Positions 41,744-49,900 of a stretch of DNA of 64,000 nucleotides are shown here, in pieces; the first letter of the stretch is position 1, and every line of letters starts with the position of its first letter. Made by a program: the position numbers and the translations under genes. The notes beneath the pieces were generated by a model. It saw nothing but the letters and a program-made list of their open reading frames with translations, searched no databases and had not been told where the DNA came from. This DNA comes from Rhodovarius lipocyclicus (GTDB lineage Bacteria > Pseudomonadota > Alphaproteobacteria > Acetobacterales > Acetobacteraceae). The stretch covers positions 124,001 to 188,000 of the forward strand of contig NZ_JAAABL010000002.1 in NCBI RefSeq assembly GCF_009900765.1, in the 5' to 3' direction.

Positions 41744-43351
41744 CTACTGGAGTTCGACCGTCGTCAGGTCGACGAACCAGCTCTGCGGGCTGACGAAGCC
41801 GCGCACCCGGCGGCTCATCGCGCGCGGGTTCAGGTCATGCACGATCCACAGCCAGGGGGCGTCATCCACCACCCGCTCATTCAGGGTGCGCATCAGGGTG
41901 GCAATGCGTGCCGGGTCCGTGGCGGTCTCCAGCTCGCTGAAGGCGGTATCGAAGGCCGCGTCGCGCCAATGGCCGGCGTTGGAACCGCGCGGCGTGAAGT
42001 TCGCCGAGTAGAACCAGCGCCCCATCTGCGCCGCGTCAGAGGAGACGAGGCTGATGTTCAGAGCATCGGCATTGAGCCAAGCGGGCTGCGTCGGTTCGGC
42101 ACGCAGGCCGCCCAGCAGCGTGTTCCACTCCACCACCTCATAGTTCACGCGGACGCCGCAATGTTCCTGCAGCTGCTGCTGCAGATACTCGTTCATCGGC
42201 AGCGGCAGCATCTGGCCGGAGCCGCTGTTGGAAATGCCGATGCGCAGCGTCAGCGGGCGCTGGGCGTTATAGCCGGCTTCGGCCAGCAGGGCGCGGCCGC
42301 GGGCGGCATCCAGCCGGTAGCGGTTCTGCGGCGAGCCGAAATTGGGGTCGTTCGGCTTGAAGAAGCCCACGGAGGGCTCCGCCGTGCCGTTCAGCATCTG
42401 CACCATGCCGTCGCGGTCGAAGCAGTAGTTCAGCGCCTGGCGCACCCGCACATCGGCCACCGGGCTGTTGGGTCGGCCGGCGGCGAACACCCAGGGCCAG
42501 ACATGCGGATAGCTGCCCGTGGTGATCTGGAAGCCCGCCGAACGCAGGGACTGAAGGGCATCGGGCGGCGGCACCTCGATCCAGTCCACCTGGCCGGAAC
42601 GCAGGGCGGCGAGGCGGGTTGTCGCCTCAGGCATCGGCAGCAGCTGCACGCGGTCCACCTTCGGGCGGCGGGCCGGGTTCCAGTAGGTGTCGTTGCGCGA
42701 CAGCTCGACCGACTGGCGTGGCACGAAGCGGGTGATGCGGAAGGGGCCGGTGCCGGCGGCGCCCGTGGCGGCGACGCGCGCCCAGTCGCGGCCCGCGGCT
42801 TCCCAGCTCTGCGGTGAGGAGAACAGGATCAGCGTGGCCAGATAGGGGAAGTAGGAGACAGGCCGGGCGGTGGTGATTTCCACCGTGCGGTCGTCGATCT
42901 TGCGGTAGCCCTCGATGCCCGCGACGCGGCCGCGCGCGATGGCGGCGGTGCCGGCATCGAATTGCGGGGCATCGTTGCGGAAGAAGCGGTCCATGTTCCA
43001 GATCACAGCGTCGGCCGTGAAGGGCGTGCCGTCATGGAAGGTCACGCCCTGGCGCAGGGTGAAGCGCCAGGCGCGGGGGTTGGCCGGGTCCTGGGCCCAG
43101 CTCTCGGCCAGGCCGGGGCGCAGGCCCGCCGGGCGGGAGGCATCGCTCAGGTCCCAATCCACCAGCGGCTCGAAGATCGGGTAGCCGAGGAAGCGCATCC
43201 CCTCATAGCCCTGGGTCGGCATGCCGGTGGTGGTCGGCACATCGGCCGCGGTCATGGCGATGCGCAGAACGCGCGGCTGCTGGGCCTGCGCCGGGGCGGC
43301 GGCCAGCAGGGCGCCGACCAGTGCCAGCGCGGCACCGAATTTCTTTTGCAT
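41744..43351 (-). CDS. ABC transporter substrate-binding protein, family 5 (tandem copy B)
   Basis: 535 residues. Signal peptide FGAALALVGALLAAAPAQAQ, family signature FTLRQGVTFHDGTPFTADAV. Start at ATG 43351 with GGAG ten bases upstream; the frame runs on to 43816 without support. Paralogue of copy A, in tandem and each with its own transcription unit. Solute unknown; no permease or ATPase genes nearby. Confidence 0.9.
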   Translation of the reverse strand: MQKKFGAALALVGALLAAAPAQAQQPRVLRIAMTAADVPTTTGMPTQGYEGMRFLGYPIFEPLVDWDLSDASRPAGLRPGLAESWAQDPANPRAWRFTLRQGVTFHDGTPFTADAVIWNMDRFFRNDAPQFDAGTAAIARGRVAGIEGYRKIDDRTVEITTARPVSYFPYLATLILFSSPQSWEAAGRDWARVAATGAAGTGPFRITRFVPRQSVELSRNDTYWNPARRPKVDRVQLLPMPEATTRLAALRSGQVDWIEVPPPDALQSLRSAGFQITTGSYPHVWPWVFAAGRPNSPVADVRVRQALNYCFDRDGMVQMLNGTAEPSVGFFKPNDPNFGSPQNRYRLDAARGRALLAEAGYNAQRPLTLRIGISNSGSGQMLPLPMNEYLQQQLQEHCGVRVNYEVVEWNTLLGGLRAEPTQPAWLNADALNISLVSSDAAQMGRWFYSANFTPRGSNAGHWRDAAFDTAFSELETATDPARIATLMRTLNERVVDDAPWLWIVHDLNPRAMSRRVRGFVSPQSWFVDLTTVELQ

Positions 43352-43581
43352 ACTGTCTACACTCCAAACTCTACCCCACCATGCAACCAATCCGGACCAT
43401 GCCGGGGCAACAGGTAATTCCGGTAATTCAGTAAGGTGCGGCAGCGCTCTGCCTGCGGAGTGGGCGAAGGCCCTTCGGGCAGAGCGGCCAGGATGCAGGC
43501 CAGCCTCGGCCCGAGCGTGACATGTCAGCGCCGCCGATGGCGGGCCGTCCACCGGGTGAGGGGCGGAGTGCCCCAGGGGCT

Positions 43582-43809
43582 TCAGTTCGCCGGAGTCGGC
43601 GTGCCGCCGGAATGCCCGGACAGGCAGCGCCGCATGAATTCCTTGCGCGCGTCGCCGGTCAGGTTGTTCGTGCGCGCGTCGGTGTTGCACTGGCGCATGC
43701 GCTGCTGCTGCGCGGCTTGGGCCTCGGTGGGTTGGCGGGCTGGGCGGGTCTCGGCCACCGCGGGCGAAGCCAGGGCCAGCATGGCCGGAATCAGAAGCAG
43801 CGCGCGCAT
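43582..43809 (-). CDS. PsiF repeat family exported peptide
   Basis: 75 residues: signal peptide (LLLIPAMLALASPAVA) then QQRMRQCNTDARTNNLTGDARKEFM and RRCLSG, which fits the PsiF repeat with its two cysteines. PsiF is induced by phosphate starvation in E. coli; function unknown. AGGAGG sits exactly seven bases before ATG 43809, which sets the start. A 230-bp gap on its 3' side (43352-43581) holds no gene, only an imperfect inverted pair around CGCTCTGCC and GGGCAGAGCG. Confidence 0.85.
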   Translation of the reverse strand: MRALLLIPAMLALASPAVAETRPARQPTEAQAAQQQRMRQCNTDARTNNLTGDARKEFMRRCLSGHSGGTPTPAN

Positions 43810-43859
43810 CCCACAACCTCCTGTTGGTGGTGGCAGGATGCGATACAACTTCGTGCCGT

Positions 43860-44828
43860 TCAATCCGCCCGGATGTTGGCGGCCCGGATCACATCGGCCC
43901 AGCGCGCCCGGTCCTCCTGGATCAGGCGGCGGAAACCGGCGGGGCCGTCGAAGATGATCTCCATCGCGTTCTCGGCCATGCGGCGCCGGAAATCCGGATG
44001 CTCCGCCACCTGGCGCAGGGCGATTTCCCAGGATTGCAGCACCTGCTCGGACATGCCGCCGGGCCCTGCTACGCCGAACCAGCTGCGCACCTCGAAGCCA
44101 GGCAGGGTGGCGGCGATCAATGGCAGGTCCGGCATCAGCGGGCTGGGGCGCGCCGCGCCGTAAGCCAAGGGCCGCAAGCCTCCGTCGCGGATCTGGCCCA
44201 GGAATTCCGGCATGTTGCCGAACATCATGTCCACCCGTCCCGCCGTGATCTCCAGAATGGCGGGCGCGCCGCCGCGGAAGGGGACATGCAGCATCTCCAC
44301 CCCCGCCGCGCGCTGGAACATCGCGCCCGCCAGATGCTGGGAACTGCCATTGCCGGTGCTGGCATAGCTGAGCCGGCCCGGATTGGCGCGGGCGGCGGCG
44401 ACCACATCCGCCACGCTGCGCAGCGGGCCGTTCGGGCTGACCACCAGCATGTTGTAGACATTGGCGATGCTGGCGATCGGCGTGATGTCGCGATCCACGT
44501 CGAAGGGAATGCGCAGGCCGGGGGTCACGGGCATCACCGCCGGCAGGTTCATGGGCACCACAAACACCAGATGCCCGTCCGGATTGCCGCGCGCCACCGC
44601 CTCGGCCGCGATCAGGCCGGTGGCGCCGGTGCGGTTCTCCACCACCACGCGCTGGCCGAGCACGGGGGTCAACTGCTCGGCCAGCAGCCGCGCCAGGATG
44701 TCGCAGGTGCCGCCCGGGGCGAAGCCGCAGAGCAGCCGCACCTCCCGCTCCGCGCGGAACGGGGCCTGGGCGAAGGCGGGAAAAGCAAGCAGCAATGCCG
44801 CCAGCAGGGGGATGATGCGCCTAGACAT
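43860..44828 (-). CDS. Bug family (TctC-like) tripartite tricarboxylate receptor protein
   Basis: 322 residues. Signal peptide IIPLLAALLLAFPAFAQ; mature part with VRLLCGFAPGGTCDILARLLA and GQRVVVENRTGATGLIAAEAV, the Bug family hallmarks. Binds a carboxylate-type solute in the periplasm. Start at 44828 gives a proper signal peptide and an 8-bp overlap with the upstream enolase-superfamily gene, meaning coupled translation. TctA/TctB membrane genes are not nearby. Confidence 0.92.
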   Translation of the reverse strand: MSRRIIPLLAALLLAFPAFAQAPFRAEREVRLLCGFAPGGTCDILARLLAEQLTPVLGQRVVVENRTGATGLIAAEAVARGNPDGHLVFVVPMNLPAVMPVTPGLRIPFDVDRDITPIASIANVYNMLVVSPNGPLRSVADVVAAARANPGRLSYASTGNGSSQHLAGAMFQRAAGVEMLHVPFRGGAPAILEITAGRVDMMFGNMPEFLGQIRDGGLRPLAYGAARPSPLMPDLPLIAATLPGFEVRSWFGVAGPGGMSEQVLQSWEIALRQVAEHPDFRRRMAENAMEIIFDGPAGFRRLIQEDRARWADVIRAANIRAD

Positions 44829-45954
44829 AGCCGGGGCCCTCGATGGCGGGATGGGCTCGCAGCCAGTCCTCGTCCACTTCCACGCCGATGCCCGGCGTAT
44901 CGTTGGGCAGTACCGTGCCGTCGGGCCGGATGGACCAGGGCGTGCTGCACATCTCGTCGCGGAACTTGTTGGCGGTGCTGATGTCGGCCTCGAAATACCC
45001 GCCATTGTCGATCGCCGCGAGCAGATGGATCGAGGCCGCCTGGTTCACCCCGGTCATGGAGGAATGCGGGTGGAACGGGATCTTGAAGGCGCTGCCCATC
45101 GCCGCGATCCGCAGGCATTCCGTGATGCCGCCGGATTTGGACAGATCCCCCTGCCAGATGCGGATCACGCCGTCTTCCAGCACGCGGTTGAATTCATAGC
45201 GGGTGAAGTGGTTCTCCCCGGCCGCGAGCGGTGTGCGGCCATATCCCGCCGCCTGGCGATACAGGTGGTGGTCGTAGGCCGGGAAGGGTTCCTCCAGCCA
45301 CCCGATGGCCAGGGCATCCATCGCCGGCATCACCCGGCGCACATCCTCGATCGTGTAGCCGATATTGGCGTCGGTCAGGATGTCGGCGTCGGGGTAGGCT
45401 TTTCGTGTCGCCTCCATGCGAGAGATGTCGGCGGCCACCGTGTCGCCCACGCGCAGTTTCACGGCGCGATAGCCCGCCGCCATGTGCGGCGCCATTTCGG
45501 CCAGCAGGGCCGAGGGCTCCTGGTATCCCAGCGCCACGCCACCGGCATAGGCGGGAATGGCGCGCCGCGCGCCGCCCAGCAGCCTGTAGAGCGGCCAGCC
45601 GGCCGCCTTGCCGCGAATATCCCACAGCGCCATGTCGATGCCGCTCATGGCCAGCGAGGCGCCGGCGCCCATCCCATGGGAGGCCAGCTGATACTTGTAC
45701 ATCCGTGCCCAGAGGCCGGTGGTGTCCAGCGCGTCCTGCCCCAGCAGCAACTGGCGCAGCGTGGTTTCGATCAGCCGTGCCACGGCGGTATGGGCGCGGC
45801 CGTGATGGGCCTCTCCCCAGCCGCTGATGCCGTCCTCCGTGGTGATTTTCACCATGACGGCATCGCGCTTCACCGCCTGGCCGATGCCGAGCTTCGGACC
45901 GCCCTTGGGCAACGGAAAGCTGGTTGGATAGGCTTTCACTTCGACGATTTTCAT
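44821..45954 (-). CDS. Enolase-superfamily enzyme (mandelate racemase/muconate lactonizing type)
   Basis: 377 residues. N-terminal capping domain (VEVKAYPTSFPL) and a barrel with AVKLRVG (K-x-R in place of the usual K-x-K), metal ligands in LTDANIGY, WLEEPFPA and AAGENHF, and a likely base His in HPHSSMTG. It should abstract an alpha proton from a carboxylate: a dehydratase, racemase or cycloisomerase; substrate unknown. Start 45954 has GGGAGG upstream; a 4-residue longer start overlaps that site. Operon with the Bug receptor; divergent from AtzG-like/amidase. Confidence 0.9.
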   Translation of the reverse strand: MKIVEVKAYPTSFPLPKGGPKLGIGQAVKRDAVMVKITTEDGISGWGEAHHGRAHTAVARLIETTLRQLLLGQDALDTTGLWARMYKYQLASHGMGAGASLAMSGIDMALWDIRGKAAGWPLYRLLGGARRAIPAYAGGVALGYQEPSALLAEMAPHMAAGYRAVKLRVGDTVAADISRMEATRKAYPDADILTDANIGYTIEDVRRVMPAMDALAIGWLEEPFPAYDHHLYRQAAGYGRTPLAAGENHFTRYEFNRVLEDGVIRIWQGDLSKSGGITECLRIAAMGSAFKIPFHPHSSMTGVNQAASIHLLAAIDNGGYFEADISTANKFRDEMCSTPWSIRPDGTVLPNDTPGIGVEVDEDWLRAHPAIEGPGYV

Positions 45955-46083
45955 GGGTGCTGACATCCTCCCGGGGGTGGGCCCCCGTTGTTGCGCGCGG
46001 CCTTGTGGCCCCGCATTTGCTTAGTCGTTTACCTGGCGGGCAGCGTGGCATCCCATGACCCGGCCTGCAACCAGGAGAAAACG

Positions 46084-46293
46084 ATGGAAGAACCGGCACT
46101 GGTGCCCCCCACCATGGAGCAGATCGCGCGCTGGCAAGGCGTGCAACTGCCCAATGCCACGGCACGTCACGGTCTCGGTGAGATGCAGGGGCTGATCGAC
46201 GCCATGGCGAAGCTGCGCGGCACGATGGTGTTCGAGGACGAGCCCAGCAGCTTCGAAGCCGCCCTGCGCGACTGCAAGGAGCAGGAGGCATGA
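46084..46293 (+). CDS. AtzG-like small partner protein of the amidase (GatC-like)
   Basis: 69 residues. After a short N-terminus it has a helix pair (MEQIARWQGVQLP and EMQGLIDAMAKLRGTM) and the C-terminal motif FEDEPSSF, like the ED-P-F end of GatC/AtzG proteins. In cyanuric acid degradation AtzG is required for activity of amidase AtzE. Here its stop overlaps the ATG of an amidase gene (ATGA, 46290-46293), the same arrangement. AGGAG precedes the ATG at 46084. Assignment rests on size, motif and position. Confidence 0.75.
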   Translation: MEEPALVPPTMEQIARWQGVQLPNATARHGLGEMQGLIDAMAKLRGTMVFEDEPSSFEAALRDCKEQEA

Positions 46294-47699
46294 GCGCCCT
46301 CACCTCCCTCTCCATGACCGAGGCCGCGGATGCCGTGGCGCGCGGCGAAGTCACCTCCGAGGCATTGGTCGAGGCCTGCCTGGCCCGCATCGCCGCCCAT
46401 GATGGCGGCGTGAACGCGGTGATCCGCCTGGATGCCGAGGAAGCCCGCGCAGCGGCCCGCGCTGTCGATCAGGCACGCGCCGCCGGCAAGATCCTGGGGC
46501 CCCTGGCCGGCGTGCCGATGATGCACAAGGACATGTATTACCGTGCCGGCAAGGTCAGCACCTGTGGCAGCAAGATCCGCAAGGATTTCGTGCCCAAGGT
46601 CACGGCCACCGTGCTGAACCGGCTGGATGATGCCGGCGCCGTGGACATGGGCACGCTGAACATGGCGGAGTTTGCTCAGAACCCCACTGGCCACAACGCG
46701 CATTTCGGCCACTGCCACAATCCCTGGAGCCTGCCCTACTGCACCGGTGGTTCTTCCTCGGGTTCGGGTGCGTCGGTGGCGGCGCGTTTCGTGTTCGCCG
46801 CGTTGGGTTCGGATACGGGTGGCTCCATCCGCCTGCCGGCGACCATCTGCGGCGTGACCGGGCTGAAGGGCACCCAGACCCGGGTGCCGCGCACCGGCGT
46901 GATGCCGCTCTCCTTCTCCGCCGACAATGTGGGCCCGCTGGTGCGCACGGCGCGCGATGCCGCGCGCTTCCTGAAGGTGACGGCCGGGCCCTGCCCGAAG
47001 GACCCGACCAGCGCGAAGGAGCCCGTGCCCGATTATGAGGCCGCGCTGACCGGCAGCATCGCCGGGCTGAAGATCGCGGTGGTGGAGGACTGGTTCCTCG
47101 ACGGGATCGACCCCGAGGTGCTCAAGACCTTCGAGGCGGCGCTCGACGTGCTGAAGGGGCTGGGCGCCAGCGTCACCCGCATCGCCGTGCCGGAGATGGC
47201 GGCGATCGGCACCTACACGGCGCTCGTCTCCCGCTCCGAGGGCGCGGCCATCCATGCCAACTGGATGCGCGAATACCCGCAGGACTACGCGGTGCACCTG
47301 AACGCCCGGCTCTATGGCGGCTATTCCCTGCCGGCGACCTTCTACATCGAGGCGCTGTCCCGCCGGGGGCCATTGCTGCGGGCGTTCTGCGAGCGGGCGC
47401 TGACGCCGTATCACCTGGTCGCCACGCCCACGCTGCGCATCAAGGTGCCGACGCTGGCGGAGACGGACATCGATGTGGACCCCGCCAACTGGGATCGCTT
47501 CATGGGCGTCTCGGCGAACACCCGGCCCTTCAACTACCTGGGCCTGCCGACCTTGAGCGTGCCTTGCGGTTTCGACAGCAATGGCCTGCCGATCGGCCTG
47601 CAACTCTCTGCCCGGCCCTTTGCCGAGGCACGGGTGCTGCAGGCAGGCGATGCCTTCCAGCGCGTGACGGACTGGCACAAGCGCGAACCGGTCCTGTGA
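46290..47699 (+). CDS. Amidase signature family hydrolase, AtzE-like partner
   Basis: 469 residues. Triad intact: Lys80 in MHKDMYY, cis-Ser in TGGSSSGSGAS and the nucleophile Ser in SDTGGSIRLPA. Coupled to the small AtzG-like protein upstream, as with AtzG-AtzE, so the active form is probably a complex. Substrate unknown; an N-carbamoyl or amide compound is likely. A second amidase follows 75 bp later, after a GC hairpin. Confidence 0.93.
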   Translation: MSALTSLSMTEAADAVARGEVTSEALVEACLARIAAHDGGVNAVIRLDAEEARAAARAVDQARAAGKILGPLAGVPMMHKDMYYRAGKVSTCGSKIRKDFVPKVTATVLNRLDDAGAVDMGTLNMAEFAQNPTGHNAHFGHCHNPWSLPYCTGGSSSGSGASVAARFVFAALGSDTGGSIRLPATICGVTGLKGTQTRVPRTGVMPLSFSADNVGPLVRTARDAARFLKVTAGPCPKDPTSAKEPVPDYEAALTGSIAGLKIAVVEDWFLDGIDPEVLKTFEAALDVLKGLGASVTRIAVPEMAAIGTYTALVSRSEGAAIHANWMREYPQDYAVHLNARLYGGYSLPATFYIEALSRRGPLLRAFCERALTPYHLVATPTLRIKVPTLAETDIDVDPANWDRFMGVSANTRPFNYLGLPTLSVPCGFDSNGLPIGLQLSARPFAEARVLQAGDAFQRVTDWHKREPVL

Positions 47700-47705
47700 C
47701 CTGAC

Positions 47706-47728
47706 GGCGAGGGGCCTGGCCCCTCGCC
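47706..47728 (+). terminator. Hairpin between two amidase genes
   Basis: GGCGAGGGGC (47706-47715) and GCCCCTCGCC (47719-47728), a perfect 10-bp stem with a 3-nt loop and no T-tract, 7 bases after the first amidase. It may reduce read-through into the second. Confidence 0.55.
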
Positions 47729-47774
47729 ACTTCCGGTACGCCATGTCACGCTATTCCTTACCTCCAGGGAGTTG

Positions 47775-49208
47775 ATGCCGATGGCCGAGTTGGCGCCGGA
47801 TGCAGAGATCGGGCTGATGCCCGCGACCCAGCTGGCCGCGAAGATCGCGGCCCGCGAGATTTCGCCGGTGGAGGCCACCCAGGCCATCATCGGCCGGATC
47901 CAGCGGCTGGACCCGGAACTGGGTGCCTTCGCGCAGCTTGATGCCGAAGGTGCCATGGCCGCGGCCCGGGAGGCCGAGGCGGCGGTGATGCGCGGCGATC
48001 CGCTCGGGCCTCTGCATGGCGTGACGGTCAGTATCAAGGATGTGACGGCGGCCAAGGGCCTGATGCTGGAACGCGGGTCGCTGTCGCATCGCGGAGAGAT
48101 CGCGGCGGCGGATGCCCCGGTGACGGCCCGGTTGCGGGCGGCCGGGGCGATCATCCTCGGCAAGACCACCACCTCCGAATTCGGCTGGACTGCGGTCAGC
48201 CGCAGCCCGGCCAGCGGCATCACCCACAACCCCTGGAAGAAAGGGATGAATGCCGGCGCTTCCTCGGCCGGGGCGGCGGCTGCGGCGGGTGCCGGCTTCG
48301 GCGCGCTGCACCAGGGCTCGGACGGTGCCGGATCGGTGCGGCTGCCGGGCCATTTCTCGGGGGTGGTAGGGTTCAAGCCCAGCTTCGGCCGGGTGCCCTA
48401 CGCGCCGCCGGGCAACAATGATTCCATGAGCCATATTGGCCCGTTGACCCGGGATGTGGCCGATACGGCGCTGATGTTCCATGTCATGTCCGGCCATCAT
48501 CCGCTGGATTTCACCACGCTGGACGGCGTGCTGGATGCCCGGCCGCAGTCCCTGGTGGGCAGCGTGCGTGGCCTGCGCGTGGCCTACAGCCCCGATCTGG
48601 GCGTGGCGCGGGTGGACCCGGAAGTGGCCGCGCTGGTCGCCGCCGCCGCCCGGCGCTTCGAGGCGCTGGGCGCGACGGTGGAGCAGGTGCCCACCCCTTG
48701 GGCCGCCCCGGGGCCGGAGATCGCGCGCGGCATGTGGGCCGCGCACATGACGGCCTATGCGCATCTGCTGCCGAAATGGGCGGACCAGATGGACCCTGGC
48801 CTGGTGGCCTGCATCCGCTCGGCCCTGGATATGAAGGCCGCCGACTACATGACCCTGCGCGCCCGCAAATACCTGTACGCCATGGCCTGTGCCGAATGGT
48901 TCCAGGATTGGGACCTGTTGCTGACCCCCGCGGCCTCCGTCGCCGCCTTCCCGGTGGAGCGCCTGGCCCCTGAACATTGGCCGGAACCCGAATGGGATTG
49001 GCTGAGCTGGGCGGAGTTCAGCCATCCCTTCAACATGGCGCAGAACCCCGCGATCTCGGTGCCCTGCGGGTTGACGGCCGATGGCCTGCCGGTGGGAGTG
49101 CAGATTGTGGGCCGCAAGCTGGATGATCTGGGGGTGCTGCGGGCGGCCCTGGCCTTCGAAGCCGCGGAACCCTGGACGGATTCCCCCGCTCCGGCGGCCT
49201 TCGGTTAG
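47775..49208 (+). CDS. Amidase signature family hydrolase (variant active-site loop)
   Basis: About 477 residues. Lys in SIKDVT and the nucleophile Ser in SDGAGSVRLPG are present, but the cis-Ser loop reads NAGASSAGAAAA instead of GGSSGG, a variant loop that still offers the serine. Substrate unknown and probably different from the amidase just upstream. Starts possible at 47775 or 47781 (AGGGA at 47766). It forms the end of the amidase cluster, followed by the gcrA promoter. Confidence 0.9.
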   Translation: MPMAELAPDAEIGLMPATQLAAKIAAREISPVEATQAIIGRIQRLDPELGAFAQLDAEGAMAAAREAEAAVMRGDPLGPLHGVTVSIKDVTAAKGLMLERGSLSHRGEIAAADAPVTARLRAAGAIILGKTTTSEFGWTAVSRSPASGITHNPWKKGMNAGASSAGAAAAAGAGFGALHQGSDGAGSVRLPGHFSGVVGFKPSFGRVPYAPPGNNDSMSHIGPLTRDVADTALMFHVMSGHHPLDFTTLDGVLDARPQSLVGSVRGLRVAYSPDLGVARVDPEVAALVAAAARRFEALGATVEQVPTPWAAPGPEIARGMWAAHMTAYAHLLPKWADQMDPGLVACIRSALDMKAADYMTLRARKYLYAMACAEWFQDWDLLLTPAASVAAFPVERLAPEHWPEPEWDWLSWAEFSHPFNMAQNPAISVPCGLTADGLPVGVQIVGRKLDDLGVLRAALAFEAAEPWTDSPAPAAFG

Positions 49209-49210
49209 GA

Positions 49211-49264
49211 CTATCCACCGTTTCCGGGGGCTTGACTCGGTGTTTGTCCACAGAAATCTGATTC
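49211..49264 (+). promoter_or_regulatory. gcrA upstream region with GANTC and DnaA-like sites
   Basis: Contains two GANTC methylation sites, GACTC (49234-49238, inside a TTGACT -35-like hexamer at 49232-49237) and GATTC (49260-49264), and between them TTGTCCACA (49244-49252), one base from the DnaA box TTATCCACA; CTATCCACC (49211-49219) shares its core. The ATG is 82 bp further. In Caulobacter gcrA is controlled by DnaA and by CcrM methylation. Confidence 0.6.
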
Positions 49265-49345
49265 GGCCCCCTTCCCACCGCTTGTGTTCCCCGGCCGCCT
49301 TCCCCTACCGTATCTAGTGTCAGGGGAAGCTGAAGGGGGCCACAT

Positions 49346-49900
49346 ATGGACTGGACCGTGGAAGCCATCGACCGGCTTCGTGCCCTTTGGTCTGAGGGGC
49401 ACAGTACTGCCGAGATCGGTCGTCGCATGGGCGTTTCGAAGAATGCGGTAGTGGGCAAGGCGCACCGGCTGAATCTGCCGGCTCGTCCCAGCCCCATCCG
49501 CCGTGATGCGGCGATGCCGCCCAAGCCGGCGCCCGCGCGCCGGCACACGCTGCCGCCGTTGCGCGCCGCTCTGCGGGAACCCCCGCCGATCCTGCGCCGG
49601 CCTGAGCCGCAGCCGGGCGTGCCCACCGCGGCTACCTCGCCGTTGTCGGTGCCTGTGCGCCCCGTCGCACCGGTGGCCGTGGCCCCGGTGGTGGAGCGCC
49701 CCATCGCCCGTGCGCCGCAGCCCGCACCGCGGCCTTTTGGCTCCATGAGCGCCAAGAGCTGCTGCTGGCCGATCGGTGAGCCTGGCACCAAGGGCTTCAC
49801 CTTCTGCACGGCGGTGTCCATGGCGGGCAAGCCGTATTGCCAGGAGCACGCGGCGATCGCCTATGTCCGCGTGAAGGACAAGCGCGAGGACGCCGCCTGA
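49346..49900 (+). CDS. gcrA: GcrA family cell cycle regulator
   Basis: 184 residues. N-terminal domain WTVEAIDRLRALWSEGHST then GVSKNAVVGKAHRLNLPARPSPI is the GcrA DNA-binding part; a long Pro/Ala/Arg-rich linker follows; the C-terminus CCWPIGEPGTKGFTFC ... YCQEHA is the sigma-70-binding/Cys-rich end. GcrA acts with CcrM methylation of GANTC to time transcription in alphaproteobacteria. A TGATG junction links it to the next gene. Confidence 0.95.
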   Translation: MDWTVEAIDRLRALWSEGHSTAEIGRRMGVSKNAVVGKAHRLNLPARPSPIRRDAAMPPKPAPARRHTLPPLRAALREPPPILRRPEPQPGVPTAATSPLSVPVRPVAPVAVAPVVERPIARAPQPAPRPFGSMSAKSCCWPIGEPGTKGFTFCTAVSMAGKPYCQEHAAIAYVRVKDKREDAA

